From NCBI RefSeq assembly GCF_030851345.1, contig NZ_JALPNU010000009.1, forward strand, positions 62,001-126,000: a stretch of DNA of 64,000 bases, in the 5' to 3' direction. Made by a program: the position numbers and the translations under genes. Origin of the DNA: Marinifilum sp. D714 (GTDB taxonomy: Bacteria; Bacteroidota; Bacteroidia; Bacteroidales; Marinifilaceae). Positions 25,818-35,900 of the stretch are shown piece after piece (positions within the stretch are counted from its first letter, which is position 1; each line of letters starts with the position of its first letter). The notes under the pieces are model-generated. The model did no database searches. It was not told where the DNA came from and saw only the letters and a list, made by a program, of their open reading frames with translations.

Positions 25818-26231
25818 TTATTTTTTCCTCACAGTCCAATAGGCCGCCTTTATCCAATCCTTAATTTGTGTATCAAAATCTTCAGGTTCGGCTATTACAA
25901 GCCTATGAAGCACCCTGTTTTTAGATATTCGCTTGCAAAAGATAACCGGAAAAACATCTTCTTCCTGATGCAGTTGATATTCCAATACGAGTCGATCTTT
26001 TTTAGGGTAAACCGATAAGAAATTGGCACCAATTTTAAACTGAATGCAGGTTTTTAGGTATAAAATCTCAATACTTTCGAATGTGTTTACATACTCTTCC
26101 AATAGAGCAAAGGTATCTACTACACGATCACCCATTTTATTGGTATGTGTTTCTTTATCGGTAATATAACACGAATGATATTGATTTGGTCCGGAAAGAA
26201 TTCTCTTACAATTGGGACATGTCCAAGGCAT
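25818..26231 (-). CDS. DUF5655 domain protein with zinc-ribbon-like start
   Basis: 137 residues. The first 20 residues carry CPNCKRILSGPNQYHSC, a short zinc-ribbon-like pattern, followed by the DUF5655 domain (LLEEYVNTFESIEILYLKTCIQFKIGANFLSVYPKKDRLVLEYQL and a C-terminal DWIKAAYWTVRKK). The domain is common in uncharacterised bacterial proteins and resembles the C-terminal part of some restriction-linked proteins; the function is unknown. It lies between the ECF-sigma locus and the membrane gene on one strand. Confidence 0.75.
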   Translation of the reverse strand: MPWTCPNCKRILSGPNQYHSCYITDKETHTNKMGDRVVDTFALLEEYVNTFESIEILYLKTCIQFKIGANFLSVYPKKDRLVLEYQLHQEEDVFPVIFCKRISKNRVLHRLVIAEPEDFDTQIKDWIKAAYWTVRKK

Positions 26232-26292
26232 ACTTTCAATTCAATAATTTCTCGAAAGATACAACAATTCTCAATTTTACTTCGACCGCATG

Positions 26293-27837
26293 CTAATTTA
26301 GTTCTGACTTGCCCAAAGCAATTTGTTGCATGCTATTGTTGATTCTTTTTAAGGCGTCCTGAATATTCTCTTCTGGTTTTATAAAATTACTTTTCCCCCA
26401 AAAATTAGGATCATAGGTAGTTCGGTGATTGGAAAAAATGGTTGTTGGATGTATGGATTCCTTGTATTTAAAACGAACAACATCCTCCGATTTTATATTT
26501 GTAGTTGCCATCTCGAATGAAGTGGAGAAATAACTGGAGAACAATTTCTTTTTATTTTTCACCTTGAATTTTAAATTTCCCAATGTATGATTTAAATAAT
26601 ATTTTCCGTTGATATCTCTATAACTAACTACATAATTTACCATGGTTGGTTTGGCCTTGGTTTTTGAGCTACCTTTTACAATGAATCTGTCTTTAAGTTC
26701 ATTCATTCGATACTTTTCGTAACCAAATTCAGCGCGAATTATAGCCAAATTATTGGTTTCAATAAATAACCTTCCTTCCAATAAAGGTTCACTTAGTTTA
26801 GGTCTTGGTTTAAACTCAATAATATATACCGAACGATTGTTGTATGTGCTGATATCTACCAAACGATAATTGTACAAATGAGAATATTCTTCGTTCAGAA
26901 ACTCAGGAAGGCTTTTTACAATATCTAATTGTAAACACCCTTGAATTCCACCCTTTAGTCTAAATGAAATGGTATCTAGTCTGGTAACATCGTAGATTTT
27001 ACGACTTTTAAAAACTTTTACTCTTTCCAGTGCCTTTTGATTAGAATAGGAACTTTTGTAGATATCCAATACTGATTCAAGATAAATCATGTATTTGTTA
27101 TTCTTCATCACCGATTCTCGGTAAAAAGAGGTTAGGTTTGTTGATTTTTGAGGATAGTTCTTATATATGTTATTCACGGCTGCACGAACCAAGGTCAAAG
27201 GGTCGTTATTACGAATAATTACTTCCTGAAGTGAAATAAAATCTTCTTTCAGCTCCACTTCAATTTTATTGTTCTTCAAATTGGAAACAACAATTTCCTT
27301 ATTCTGATAGCCGACATATGAAAATACCAAAGTATCATTTAAATTCTCTGAAGATATACTTAGCGAGAACTCACCATCTTGGTTGCTTATGGTACCCACG
27401 TGCTTTCCTCTTATTCCGATGCTGGCATATGGTAAGGCTTCTCTTGAATTCTGATCCGAAACAATACCCGTAAGTTTTCTATAGGATATATATGGTATAA
27501 CCTCTTTAGGAGTTGGTATATTTAAAGTTTCTCTTACAGGAACAATAACAATGTGCTTTTTTGTAACATGAAAATTAAGGTCTTTATCAGGAATTAATTT
27601 TCTTAATACACTTGAAAGTTTTTCACTTTTAATTGTAAGATCTAAAGGTTTACGATCTTTAAATAAGTTTGCATTATAGGTAAAATAACATTGGGCTTTT
27701 TGTTCAATGCTATCCAGTGCACTCTCAATGGTGGTTCCAGATAAGTTTAGATTTATCTTTTTGTCCAACAAATGAGTTTGAGCTTTGATATTAAAACATA
27801 ACAATAGCAGAATGAAAAGTATTGTATGTTTTTTCAT
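26293..27837 (-). CDS. STN plus carboxypeptidase-regulatory-like domain outer protein (not a TonB receptor)
   Basis: 514 residues from the ATG at 27837 with a signal peptide (MKKHTILFILLLLCFNIKAQ). Domains: STN about 23-97 (KINLNLSGTTIESALDSIEQKAQCYFTYNANLF...HIVIVPV); CarboxypepD_reg-like about 118-200 (KLTGIVSDQNSREALPYASIGIRG...LVFSYVGYQNKEIVV); then about 300 residues without a plug or barrel, starting with VRAAVNNIYKNYPQKSTNLTSFYRES. Located 39 bp after a FecR gene, so it occupies the transducer position of an ECF-sigma cascade. It shares its C-terminal region with the gene at 29659-30963. Confidence 0.8.
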   Translation of the reverse strand: MKKHTILFILLLLCFNIKAQTHLLDKKINLNLSGTTIESALDSIEQKAQCYFTYNANLFKDRKPLDLTIKSEKLSSVLRKLIPDKDLNFHVTKKHIVIVPVRETLNIPTPKEVIPYISYRKLTGIVSDQNSREALPYASIGIRGKHVGTISNQDGEFSLSISSENLNDTLVFSYVGYQNKEIVVSNLKNNKIEVELKEDFISLQEVIIRNNDPLTLVRAAVNNIYKNYPQKSTNLTSFYRESVMKNNKYMIYLESVLDIYKSSYSNQKALERVKVFKSRKIYDVTRLDTISFRLKGGIQGCLQLDIVKSLPEFLNEEYSHLYNYRLVDISTYNNRSVYIIEFKPRPKLSEPLLEGRLFIETNNLAIIRAEFGYEKYRMNELKDRFIVKGSSKTKAKPTMVNYVVSYRDINGKYYLNHTLGNLKFKVKNKKKLFSSYFSTSFEMATTNIKSEDVVRFKYKESIHPTTIFSNHRTTYDPNFWGKSNFIKPEENIQDALKRINNSMQQIALGKSELN

Positions 27838-27876
27838 TAAGTATTTTTGATATGTTTTAATATTGTTCATTGATGC

Positions 27877-28872
27877 CTAGATACCTTTTTTTAATAGGAT
27901 GGTTTGACCTTTTTTCTCATATGTCAAATTAAATGACATACAGATATTATTTAAAACATGACTAAGCGATTCCTGATCGAAAGTGGTATTAATTTTCTCT
28001 TTTGCAATTTCATCGCTTTCAAATTGAATTTGAACATGATAAGTTCTTTCAATTACTTTGGCAACTTCTTTCAATTCCATTCTTCGGAACACCATTTTTT
28101 GTGTTTTCCACGATAAGTAATTATCATCGTTCATTAAGCTTTTGCTTAGTAAGCTTTCTTTTAAAATCGCAAAATCACCTTTCTCCAGTATAACCGATTC
28201 CTTATTGTTGATTTCTGAAAATTTAACTTTACCCGATTCAACCAGAACCTCAACTTTATCATCCTTGGCAATTACATTAAAAGATGTGCCCAATACTTTA
28301 ATTTCGGCATCTTTTGCTGCAATAATAAAGGCTTTGTTTGGGTTTTTAGCAATATCAAAAAATGCCTCACCTTCCAGACTTACATTTCTGGTAACAGAAT
28401 TAAATTTTCTTGGATAAACCAGCTTGGCTTCTCCGTTTAAAGTAATCGTTGAACCATCTGAAAGAACAATGGATTTGTTACTTTCATGGGCTTGTGAAAT
28501 AAAAGTTTGATAAGGCGATAAGAAGTCATTGTAAACTTTGTTAGAAATCAGGCCTAAGCCAATTGCTACAATAATCATCGCTGCAAACCGAAGAACTCTC
28601 TTGGCATTTAGAGTTATCTTTTTGCCACTTTTCTGATTCTTAATTTGGCCGTTTACTTTGTTCCAGGCAATATCAGCATTGTATTGTTCTCTGATTTGCA
28701 TTACATCTTCAACCAAACCCAAATCCTTTTCTGATGCTGCAACAATTTGAGCATATTCGGGGTTCGAATCAATCACCTTTTTAAAGGCTATCTTTTCTTC
28801 CTCACTCATTTCTCCGCTCAAATACTTCGAAATGATCTCCCATTCAATGTTATGTGATGTTTCGTTCTTCAT
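27877..28872 (-). CDS. FecR-family anti-sigma factor
   Basis: 331 residues: a cytosolic N-terminus with YLSGEMSEEEKIAFKKVIDSNPEYAQ, a membrane helix at about 95-112, the FecR core LSDGSTITLNGEAKLVYPRKFNSVTRNVSLEGEAFFDIAKNPNKAFII / AEIKVLGTSFNV near 150-210, and a C-terminal DUF4974 segment MELKEVAKVIERTYHVQIQFESDEI. It follows the ECF sigma gene by only 6 bp. It is a paralog of the 17681 protein but paired with an unusual partner downstream. Confidence 0.92.
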   Translation of the reverse strand: MKNETSHNIEWEIISKYLSGEMSEEEKIAFKKVIDSNPEYAQIVAASEKDLGLVEDVMQIREQYNADIAWNKVNGQIKNQKSGKKITLNAKRVLRFAAMIIVAIGLGLISNKVYNDFLSPYQTFISQAHESNKSIVLSDGSTITLNGEAKLVYPRKFNSVTRNVSLEGEAFFDIAKNPNKAFIIAAKDAEIKVLGTSFNVIAKDDKVEVLVESGKVKFSEINNKESVILEKGDFAILKESLLSKSLMNDDNYLSWKTQKMVFRRMELKEVAKVIERTYHVQIQFESDEIAKEKINTTFDQESLSHVLNNICMSFNLTYEKKGQTILLKKGI

Positions 28873-28878
28873 TTTATT

Positions 28879-29433
28879 TTAAAGCACAATAATACTAACG
28901 TAATCTTTTAAATTTTTGCGAAATGCCTTCAATGCTTTTCCCATATTGGCTTCAACAGTTTTTACCGATATGGAAAGTTTGTCAGCTATTTCATGATATT
29001 TTAACCCTTCAAATCTACTCATTTTAAATATCTTACTGCATCTTTCTGGCAAATTTGATAGTGTATTTTGTATAATGGTTTGAATTTCCTTTTCTTCCAG
29101 GCTATGATTTGTGGATGAATCGCTAATTCTGGTGTTTTTTAAATGATCTTCATATTGGTTTCTAATTCCTTTTTTTCTTAAGTATTGCAAGCTATTTAAG
29201 TAGGTTGCTTTGTACAAATAAGCTTTAAAAGAGGTATGAATTTTTAGTTTTTTTCTGTCTTCCCAAATCTGGCAAAATAAATTTTGAACAACTTCTTCTG
29301 CTTGATCTGGATTTTTGACAAATTTTACCGCATAATGACATAACAGTGGGTAATAAAACTTAAATAATTTTTCAAACTCTTCTATATTGCCTTTTTGAAT
29401 GCTTAATAATATGGTGTTTGTATCTTCCAACAT
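28879..29433 (-). CDS. ECF RNA polymerase sigma factor (FecI-like)
   Basis: 184 residues. Region 2: LFKFYYPLLCHYAVKFVKNPDQAEEVVQNLFCQIWEDR. Region 4: NLPERCSKIFKMSRFEGLKYHEIADKLSISVKTVEANMGKALKAFRKNL. It is the second sigma/FecR pair in the window and is tightly coupled to its FecR. The upstream gap (29434-29658) holds several inverted repeats and must contain its promoter. Confidence 0.93.
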   Translation of the reverse strand: MLEDTNTILLSIQKGNIEEFEKLFKFYYPLLCHYAVKFVKNPDQAEEVVQNLFCQIWEDRKKLKIHTSFKAYLYKATYLNSLQYLRKKGIRNQYEDHLKNTRISDSSTNHSLEEKEIQTIIQNTLSNLPERCSKIFKMSRFEGLKYHEIADKLSISVKTVEANMGKALKAFRKNLKDYVSIIVL

Positions 29434-29493
29434 TCTTGTTTTCGTATTCCTTATATATTAGTTTAATTATTTTCTAATATAGGATATTTAGTT

Positions 29494-29618
29494 ATTAATT
29501 CCTTAGGATATGTTTAATTTAAAAGTGTGTTTTTCTGATGTATTCTTAAGGAATTAATGGAAAGAACCACATTTACTCTTTGCTATCCCCATATAAAGAG
29601 TTTGTAATTCTTTCCATT
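29494..29618. other. nested inverted repeats upstream of the sigma gene
   Basis: ATTAATTCCTTA (29494-29505) pairs with TAAGGAATTAAT (29547-29558). AATGGAAAGAA (29556-29566) pairs with TTCTTTCCATT (29608-29618). Inside the second pair ACTCTTT (29575-29581) pairs with AAAGAGT (29595-29601). No T-tract follows. It could be a processed 3' end of the 29659 gene or an operator region. Confidence 0.55.
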
Positions 29619-29658
29619 ATCAGTGCTTTATCAGTTAATAGTAGGTTAAGCCATTTAT

Positions 29659-30963
29659 TTAACGAGCTTTTCTTTTTAATTTTCGAATTGCTGCCTCAAT
29701 AGATTGATCTGGTTCAATTGTGTTATGGGCACCCCAGAAATTCTTATCAGCAAAGTTTCCAATTTCATCAACCATTACTTGATTTCGTTTGAATTTTTCA
29801 TGTCGATTAAATCTCACAATATTGGATTCATCTCTATCAGTAATTGCAATTTCGGTCATAGCTGTGTAGTTGGTATTGAATAATTTTCTTTTCCAATTGC
29901 ATTTGAAATTGATCTCACCTCGGGCATAGTTAAAATACCATTTGCCTCCCGTTTCATGATAGTTTACGATATAATCAGCTGAGGTTGGTGTTACTTTAAC
30001 GCCTATTGGTTTTCTTCGAATAAATAAGCTACTTGCTTCTTCTGGGTTATCAAGATTCAAGCTGAATTTTGCACTTGTCAATGCTAAATTTTCAGTTTCT
30101 ACATAAAGTAAACCATAATATAAAGGAATTTCAACATCTTCTTTTTGGATAAACTCAATCACATAATGCAATTTTCCATTAATCTGCGTGATTGATTTTA
30201 AAGTGAATTTATAGCTTTGGTTAAAGTCTTCTGAAAGTAAGTTGTAAGGATTTTTAATTACATCAAGTAAGAGTGCTGTTGCTGGTCCACCTTGTAGTTT
30301 AAAAAGGAGAGTGTCCATTTTTTTAACATCCTGGCTTTTTCTTCCTTTAAAAACCTGTACCTGGTCCGATTTTCCTTGCTTATATCCTGACTTGTGAATG
30401 TTAACAACAGCTTCAGAGATTGCTACATAGCTTCTATTCTTTCGAACTGTTTCTCTGTAGAATCCTTCCATCATATTAGGAGAGGTTGAGTAGTTTTCAC
30501 CTACTTTCTTCAATATTTGTCTTACCAATTGTTCAGGATCTAAAGGATAAATATTGACTTGATTTAGAGGAATAACCGCCATTTGAAGTTGCAATACATT
30601 TTTCTTAGGTTTTAATGATTTGATATCAACTTCAAGGTTCTTGTATCCAACATGGCTAATTTCAATTTTACTTACAGGTAAACCTTTGGCAATTTTTAGT
30701 ATAAATTCACCTTCGCTGTTTGTAACAGTGGCTGCATTTATACCTTTTACAGCAACAGTTGCAAAAATTAGAGGATCTTTAGAATCTTTATCTTGTATTT
30801 TACCTTTATATACATTGTATTTTAAGGTATCAATTACATGCTGTACCTTATTCTTTTCTTTCTTCTTTTTTTTCTTCCATTCACCTGCTGATACAGAGAT
30901 GGATGACAATAATAAAAATGCCGAAAGTAGAATGGTAATTTTGGAAATAAAATTTGTTCTCAT
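29659..30963 (-). CDS. carboxypeptidase-regulatory-like domain protein, STN-less paralog
   Basis: 434 residues with a signal peptide (LLSSISVSAGEW) and a lysine-rich linker. A CarboxypepD_reg-like domain follows (YKGKIQDKDSKDPLIFATVAVKGINAATVTNSEGEFIL...ISHVGYKNLEV). The C-terminal 290 residues align by eye with the 26293 protein: FYRETVRKNRSYVAISEAVVNIHKSGY, VFKGRKSQDVKKMDTLLFKLQGG, LYVETENLALTSAKF, and NFADKNFWGAHNTIEPDQSIEAA. No STN domain, so it should not signal through FecR. It is probably an envelope protein from the same duplicated family. Confidence 0.75.
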   Translation of the reverse strand: MRTNFISKITILLSAFLLLSSISVSAGEWKKKKKKEKNKVQHVIDTLKYNVYKGKIQDKDSKDPLIFATVAVKGINAATVTNSEGEFILKIAKGLPVSKIEISHVGYKNLEVDIKSLKPKKNVLQLQMAVIPLNQVNIYPLDPEQLVRQILKKVGENYSTSPNMMEGFYRETVRKNRSYVAISEAVVNIHKSGYKQGKSDQVQVFKGRKSQDVKKMDTLLFKLQGGPATALLLDVIKNPYNLLSEDFNQSYKFTLKSITQINGKLHYVIEFIQKEDVEIPLYYGLLYVETENLALTSAKFSLNLDNPEEASSLFIRRKPIGVKVTPTSADYIVNYHETGGKWYFNYARGEINFKCNWKRKLFNTNYTAMTEIAITDRDESNIVRFNRHEKFKRNQVMVDEIGNFADKNFWGAHNTIEPDQSIEAAIRKLKRKAR

Positions 30964-31211
30964 GGCAAAATGTTTTTATCTGTTTATATTATTGTTGTTT
31001 ATATGGAATTGCGATCGTTCAATTTCCTGTTTCTATTACTATGATGCATGAATTTGAATTTACCCTACTAAAAATCACTATTTTTTTATTTATGGGTAAC
31101 TGCCTTCAGTTCATACATGTAGATTATTAATAATAATTAATGTATAGACATTTCGGATTTTATAGCTAATTTTAGTTTAATTCTATAAGTAAAAAATCAT
31201 TTTAGGTTACT

Positions 31212-31922
31212 ATGAAAGTTGATTTCTGTAAAGAGGAACTGGTTTTAAAAGTTTACCCTACTATAGGGGGATGTTTTCAAGAAGGATGGAATGTTTTGAA
31301 GAATCATTTTTTGATTCTTTTTTTGGCAGTGATTCTTGCAGGATTACTTGACGTTCCAATGGGGTATAAGCAATACCTTGAAAATGTTGATGATTCTTAT
31401 TCAGTGGGGATTTCTTTTTTTAATTTAATTGGATTCATCTATTATGTGATGATTATTACACCATTTAATTATGGATTTGACTGGATATATTTGACCGCTG
31501 CCAGAAAGAAAGAGCCACAATTCGAAGAAATCCTTTCAGGCTTTAAAAAATACTTAGTTGTTATTCTTAGTCATTTATTGGTTATTGGTATCACTGGCTT
31601 GGGATTTATATTACTGATTATTCCTGGTATATACTTGTTGTGTAAATTGGTTTTTGTGCCTTATCTGGTTATGGATAAGAATGTAGATCCAATTCAAGCG
31701 GTAAAACTAAGCTATTATCTTACCAAAGGTTATTTTTGGACAATTCTTGGAATGGGAATTCTATCTTTTTTTATAATAATTTTGGGCATTATTTGCCTTG
31801 TTGTAGGTGTATTTGTTTCATTAGTTTGGGTTCACTCAGCCTTTGCGGTTTTATACAAGGCTGTTGATGAATTACATTTTAAAGAAGCTTGTGTATTAGC
31901 AGGGGTAGAAATAAAGGAATAA
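31212..31922 (+). CDS. multi-pass membrane protein of unknown function
   Basis: 236 residues with five or six membrane helices (FLILFLAVILAGLLDVPMGY, IGFIYYVMIITPFNYGF, YLVVILSHLLVIGITGLGFILLIIPGIYLL, GYFWTILGMGILSFFIIILGIICLVVGVFVSLVW). The IIPGIYLLCKLVFVPYLVMDKNVDPIQAVKLSYYLTKG stretch resembles DUF975/glycerophosphoryl-diester-phosphodiesterase-type membrane domains, a common bacterial four-to-six-helix family. No enzymatic motif. Converges on nadA across a shared terminator. Confidence 0.7.
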   Translation: MKVDFCKEELVLKVYPTIGGCFQEGWNVLKNHFLILFLAVILAGLLDVPMGYKQYLENVDDSYSVGISFFNLIGFIYYVMIITPFNYGFDWIYLTAARKKEPQFEEILSGFKKYLVVILSHLLVIGITGLGFILLIIPGIYLLCKLVFVPYLVMDKNVDPIQAVKLSYYLTKGYFWTILGMGILSFFIIILGIICLVVGVFVSLVWVHSAFAVLYKAVDELHFKEACVLAGVEIKE

Positions 31923-31954
31923 AAAAAACCATCATATTTGATGGCTTTTTTTTA
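31922..31954. terminator. bidirectional intrinsic terminator
   Basis: Stem CCATCA (31930-31935) / TGATGG (31940-31945), loop TATT, with A8 on the left and a T8 tract on the right after one C. It serves the membrane gene on + and nadA on -. Confidence 0.8.
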
Positions 31955-31959
31955 TACAA

Positions 31960-32886
31960 TTACAGATTTAACTGTTTCGACATTTCAAGCATTTTAACAA
32001 TTGGGGCTTTGGCATTTTCCATGATATCATCGGGAAGGATGATTTCTGGTTGTTCATTTTTAAGGGCCAAATAAATTTTTTCCATGGTGTTCAATTTCAT
32101 GTATGCACAATCGTTGCACGAGCATGTTTCATCAGCAGGAACAATTAAAAATTCTTTTTCAGGTGAATCTTTTTTCATTTGATGAAGAATACCAGTTTCA
32201 GTAGCAACAATAAATTTTTGGGCATCACTTTGTTTGGTGTATTTCAACATTGCTGTTGTAGAGCCAACAAAATCAGCAAGCATTAAAACAGGTTGAGGAC
32301 ATTCCGGGTGAGCGATTAAAGTTGCATCAGGGTTTTCAAGTTTCATTTTCATGATTTTTTCTGCTGAAAGAATATCATGAACCTCGCAAGTTCCATCCCA
32401 CAAAACCATATCTCTGCCGGTTACTTCATTAATGTAACGACCAAGGTTTTTGTCAGGAGCAAAAATAATTTTCTGATCTTTAGGCAATGACTCAACCAAT
32501 TGTACGGCATTTCCTGATGTACAAATTAAATCAGAAAGGGTCTTTATTTCTGCACTGCAATTAATGTAGGAGATCACCATGTGATCGGGATATTTTGCTT
32601 TGAATTTTGCAAAATCACCTGCTGGGCAAGATTCTGCCAATGAGCATCCAGCTTCCAAATCGGGAAGAAGAACTTTGGTATTTGGATTAAGGATTTTTGC
32701 AGTTTCGGCCATAAAATGAACCCCTGCAAATAAAATAATGTCTGCATCTACTTCAGTTGCCTTTTGTGCAAGTGCCAAGCTATCACCTTTAAAATCCGCA
32801 ATCTCTTGAATATCGGGAGTTTGGTAATAGTGCGCTAAAATAACTGCATTCTTTTCTTTTGCCAGTTGAAGAACTTTCTCTCTCAT
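31960..32886 (-). CDS. nadA: quinolinate synthase
   Basis: 308 residues from the ATG at 32886 (MREKVLQL); the longer frame begins at a TTG. NadA condenses iminoaspartate with dihydroxyacetone phosphate to quinolinate for NAD synthesis, using a [4Fe-4S] cluster. Family segments are clear: ILAHYYQTPDIQEIADFKGDSLALAQKA, FAGVHFMAETAKILNP, and PDLEAGCSLA. By family comparison the likely cluster cysteines are Cys81 (AGCSLA), Cys196 (HPECPQP) and Cys260 (CNDCAYMKLNT). nadB and nadC are not nearby. Confidence 0.95.
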   Translation of the reverse strand: MREKVLQLAKEKNAVILAHYYQTPDIQEIADFKGDSLALAQKATEVDADIILFAGVHFMAETAKILNPNTKVLLPDLEAGCSLAESCPAGDFAKFKAKYPDHMVISYINCSAEIKTLSDLICTSGNAVQLVESLPKDQKIIFAPDKNLGRYINEVTGRDMVLWDGTCEVHDILSAEKIMKMKLENPDATLIAHPECPQPVLMLADFVGSTTAMLKYTKQSDAQKFIVATETGILHQMKKDSPEKEFLIVPADETCSCNDCAYMKLNTMEKIYLALKNEQPEIILPDDIMENAKAPIVKMLEMSKQLNL

Positions 32887-32989
32887 CAAATTTTTCTTTG
32901 CTATAAAGTTGTATAAATACAGATGCAAATATCTTTAAATTCTTGAGAAATACAAATGGAGTCAGTTTTTTTTAACAGGTTCTTAAAAA

Positions 32990-35900
32990 TTAAGCTGAGG
33001 GCAGAGAAAATAGAAAAGTACTTCCTTCACCTAATATACTCTCCACTTTTATCTGGCCTCCATTAATTTCTACAAACTCCTTGCAAAGCAGTAATCCTAA
33101 TCCCGTACCTTTTTCTCCTGCGGTACCTGATGATTTATATTTTAGGTCAATTCTGAATAGTTTATCAATATTCTCCTTATCAATTCCAATGCCTTGATCT
33201 ATGATATGAATTTCATGAAAATCATTGTGCGGAATAACTTTAATCGAAACCTCGCTATTATTATGAGAAAATTTGATTGCATTATTAATCAGGTTTCTTA
33301 ACACAGAGCTGCACATGTTTCTATCTGCTTTCACCTTAATTTGTTCAGGGCAAAATTTTGTTAGATTGATCTGTTTTTTATCTGCTGAAGCTTCATACAG
33401 GCTTAATGTGTCTGATATCAATTCACACAAATCAAATTCTCTTGGTTCAAAATCAATTTTTCCGGTTTGTGAACGCGACCAGGTAAGAAGGTTCTCTAAT
33501 AAATTAAAAATGTGTTTTACTGATTCATGAATTTTTCGAATGCCAATTTGCTTTTCTTCCTCTTCTACATGTTCGTAATTCTCATGAATCATCTCGCTAA
33601 TGGATAGTAAGCTGGTAAATGGGTTTTTTAAGTCATGAGATATAATTCTAAAAAACTTGTCTTTAGTGGCAACCAACTCTTTTAGGTTTTGTTCCGATTC
33701 CTTTAGATTTTTATTGGCAATTTTAATTTTTTCGTTTTGTGCACTTAATAGCTTATTGGTTTTGATGTTTAAAAGGTATCCATAAACAAAAACAATGATG
33801 CCACTAGCAATTAATATTAGAAAAAGAATAAACCACCAAGTCATGTAAAAAGGAGGTTGAATGCTGATTTGTAACTCCTTGGGAGTTTCGCTCCATTGCC
33901 CATAAGGGTTTTGTGCAATTACCTGAAAGGTGTATTTTCCTGGCGATAGGTTAGAGTAGGATGCAAAATTTCTTTTCTCAGAATACACCCATTTTTTTTC
34001 CAAACCTTTAAGCCTATAGGCATAATTTACCTTGTCGGGAGAGAAGCTAGATAAGGTGGAAAATTCAAATGAAATGAATCTTTGTTCGTAATCCAATTCG
34101 ATTGAATCGGTAAAGGCAATGCTTTTTGAAAATCCATAGGTGTCATTTTCTTTGTTGTATGATATTTTATTGCCTATTGAATTTATAGGAAGAACATTTA
34201 CAGGTTGACCATGGATTTCAAATTTTGTAAGCACAGCATCGTACAATGCATCTTCTGAAATCTCTTTATCTGGATCTATAATATTTAGCCCATAGACCCC
34301 TCCAAAATAGAGTAGTCCACTTTTCCCTTTGTGGAATGCTCCTCCATTAAACTCATTACTTTGTAAACCGTCATGTACATCAAAATTGTTACAAGAATAG
34401 TTGTTTAATGAGAACTTACATATACCGGAATTGGTGCTGAGCCACAAATTGTTTCTCTTGTCGGGAAGAACGCCATAAATTACATTATTTGGTAATCCAT
34501 GTTCTGTTCCAAAATGCTCAAACTGTTGAGAGTTTGGGTTGAACTTGTTTAATTTGTTGTTTGTTCCAATCCACAAAGTTCCATTCTTCTCTTCGTAAAT
34601 GGAGAATACCACATCGTCTGAGATTGTGTTTTGAGAATTGCTGTTGTAGGTATAGTTCTTGAATGACTTTGATTCTTTGTTGTAAACATTTAAACCACCA
34701 CCATAGGTGCCTACCCAGATGTTTCCTTTTGAATCTTCGAAAATTACCGAATAAACAAAATTGTGGGAAATGCTGTTGGGGACATTTTTCGAATGCTTGA
34801 ATTGTATAAATTTTTCTGTTTTTGGATCGAATAGATTTAAGCCATTTTGTGTGCCAACCCACAGTAAACCTTCGCTGTCCTCAAAAATAACGCGAACGGA
34901 ATTGTTGCTAATTGATTGCTTGTTGTTTGAGTCAGTGGTATAGAATTTCCTTTTTCCATTCAATGGATTAAAGCGAACGAGTCCGTCACCATCAGTACCT
35001 ATCCAAATCAGGCCTTTTCGATCTTCATAAACTTTTCGGATGGCTTTATGAGGAAGTGTTTTGGATTGCCTAAAATCGTACCTGATAAAGGTATCTTGGC
35101 TTACCTGATATTTGGTAAGACCTTGGTTGTTTGTTCCAATCCAAACATTGGTGTCTTTATCTTCACAGATGGTCCAAATAAAATTAGCTGGTAAACTATT
35201 TTGATCTAATGGATCGTGTCTTAACAAATCGAATTTATGCAATTGTGGATCGTAGATGCTAATTCCAGCTCCAAAGGTACCAATCCAAATAACTCCATTT
35301 CTGTCTTCGTAAATACAATTGATAGAGTTTTCAGATAGGCTTTGCGAATCTGCTGAATTGTTCTTGTAGTGATATTTTTTCTGTTCCTGTGTGTCCAGTC
35401 GAAACAATCCAGAACCAAAGGTGCCGAACCATAAATTGTTTTTATGATCTATTATAAATGGTTTTTCTGTATTAATGGAAAGGCTATTTGTTGATTCGAA
35501 TGATTTAACTGACTTTTTAAAATGTATGGCATCTTTAGGTTTATACAATAATGCTTTATTGGTAGAAATCCATATCGTAGAGTCTTTATCGAATATGATT
35601 CGTTCTATTTCAATATCTTTTAGGAAATGCTGGGGCTTCGTTTTTAGGCTTTTATCGAGAACATAAAAGCCATCGTTGGTGCCAACTAAAATGGATTTAG
35701 GGTTTTGAATTAAAGTAGTGATTCGAATGCTATTCTGACCATCAGAAAGTTTTTCTTTTGTGATTTGATTGGATTTTTGACTGTAGGAGTACAATCCGAT
35801 ATCTGTTGCGATTAAGATTTTATTAGAATTGATCTGGAGAATACCATTAATCCTGGAGGAAATGTTTGGGAAATTTTTAAAACTGATGGAACTTAACTTT

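Noticed and set aside
31956-32990. Riboswitch or NadA-linked regulatory RNA
   Set aside because: The leader upstream of nadA is only about 100 bp and shows no paired structure I could support.
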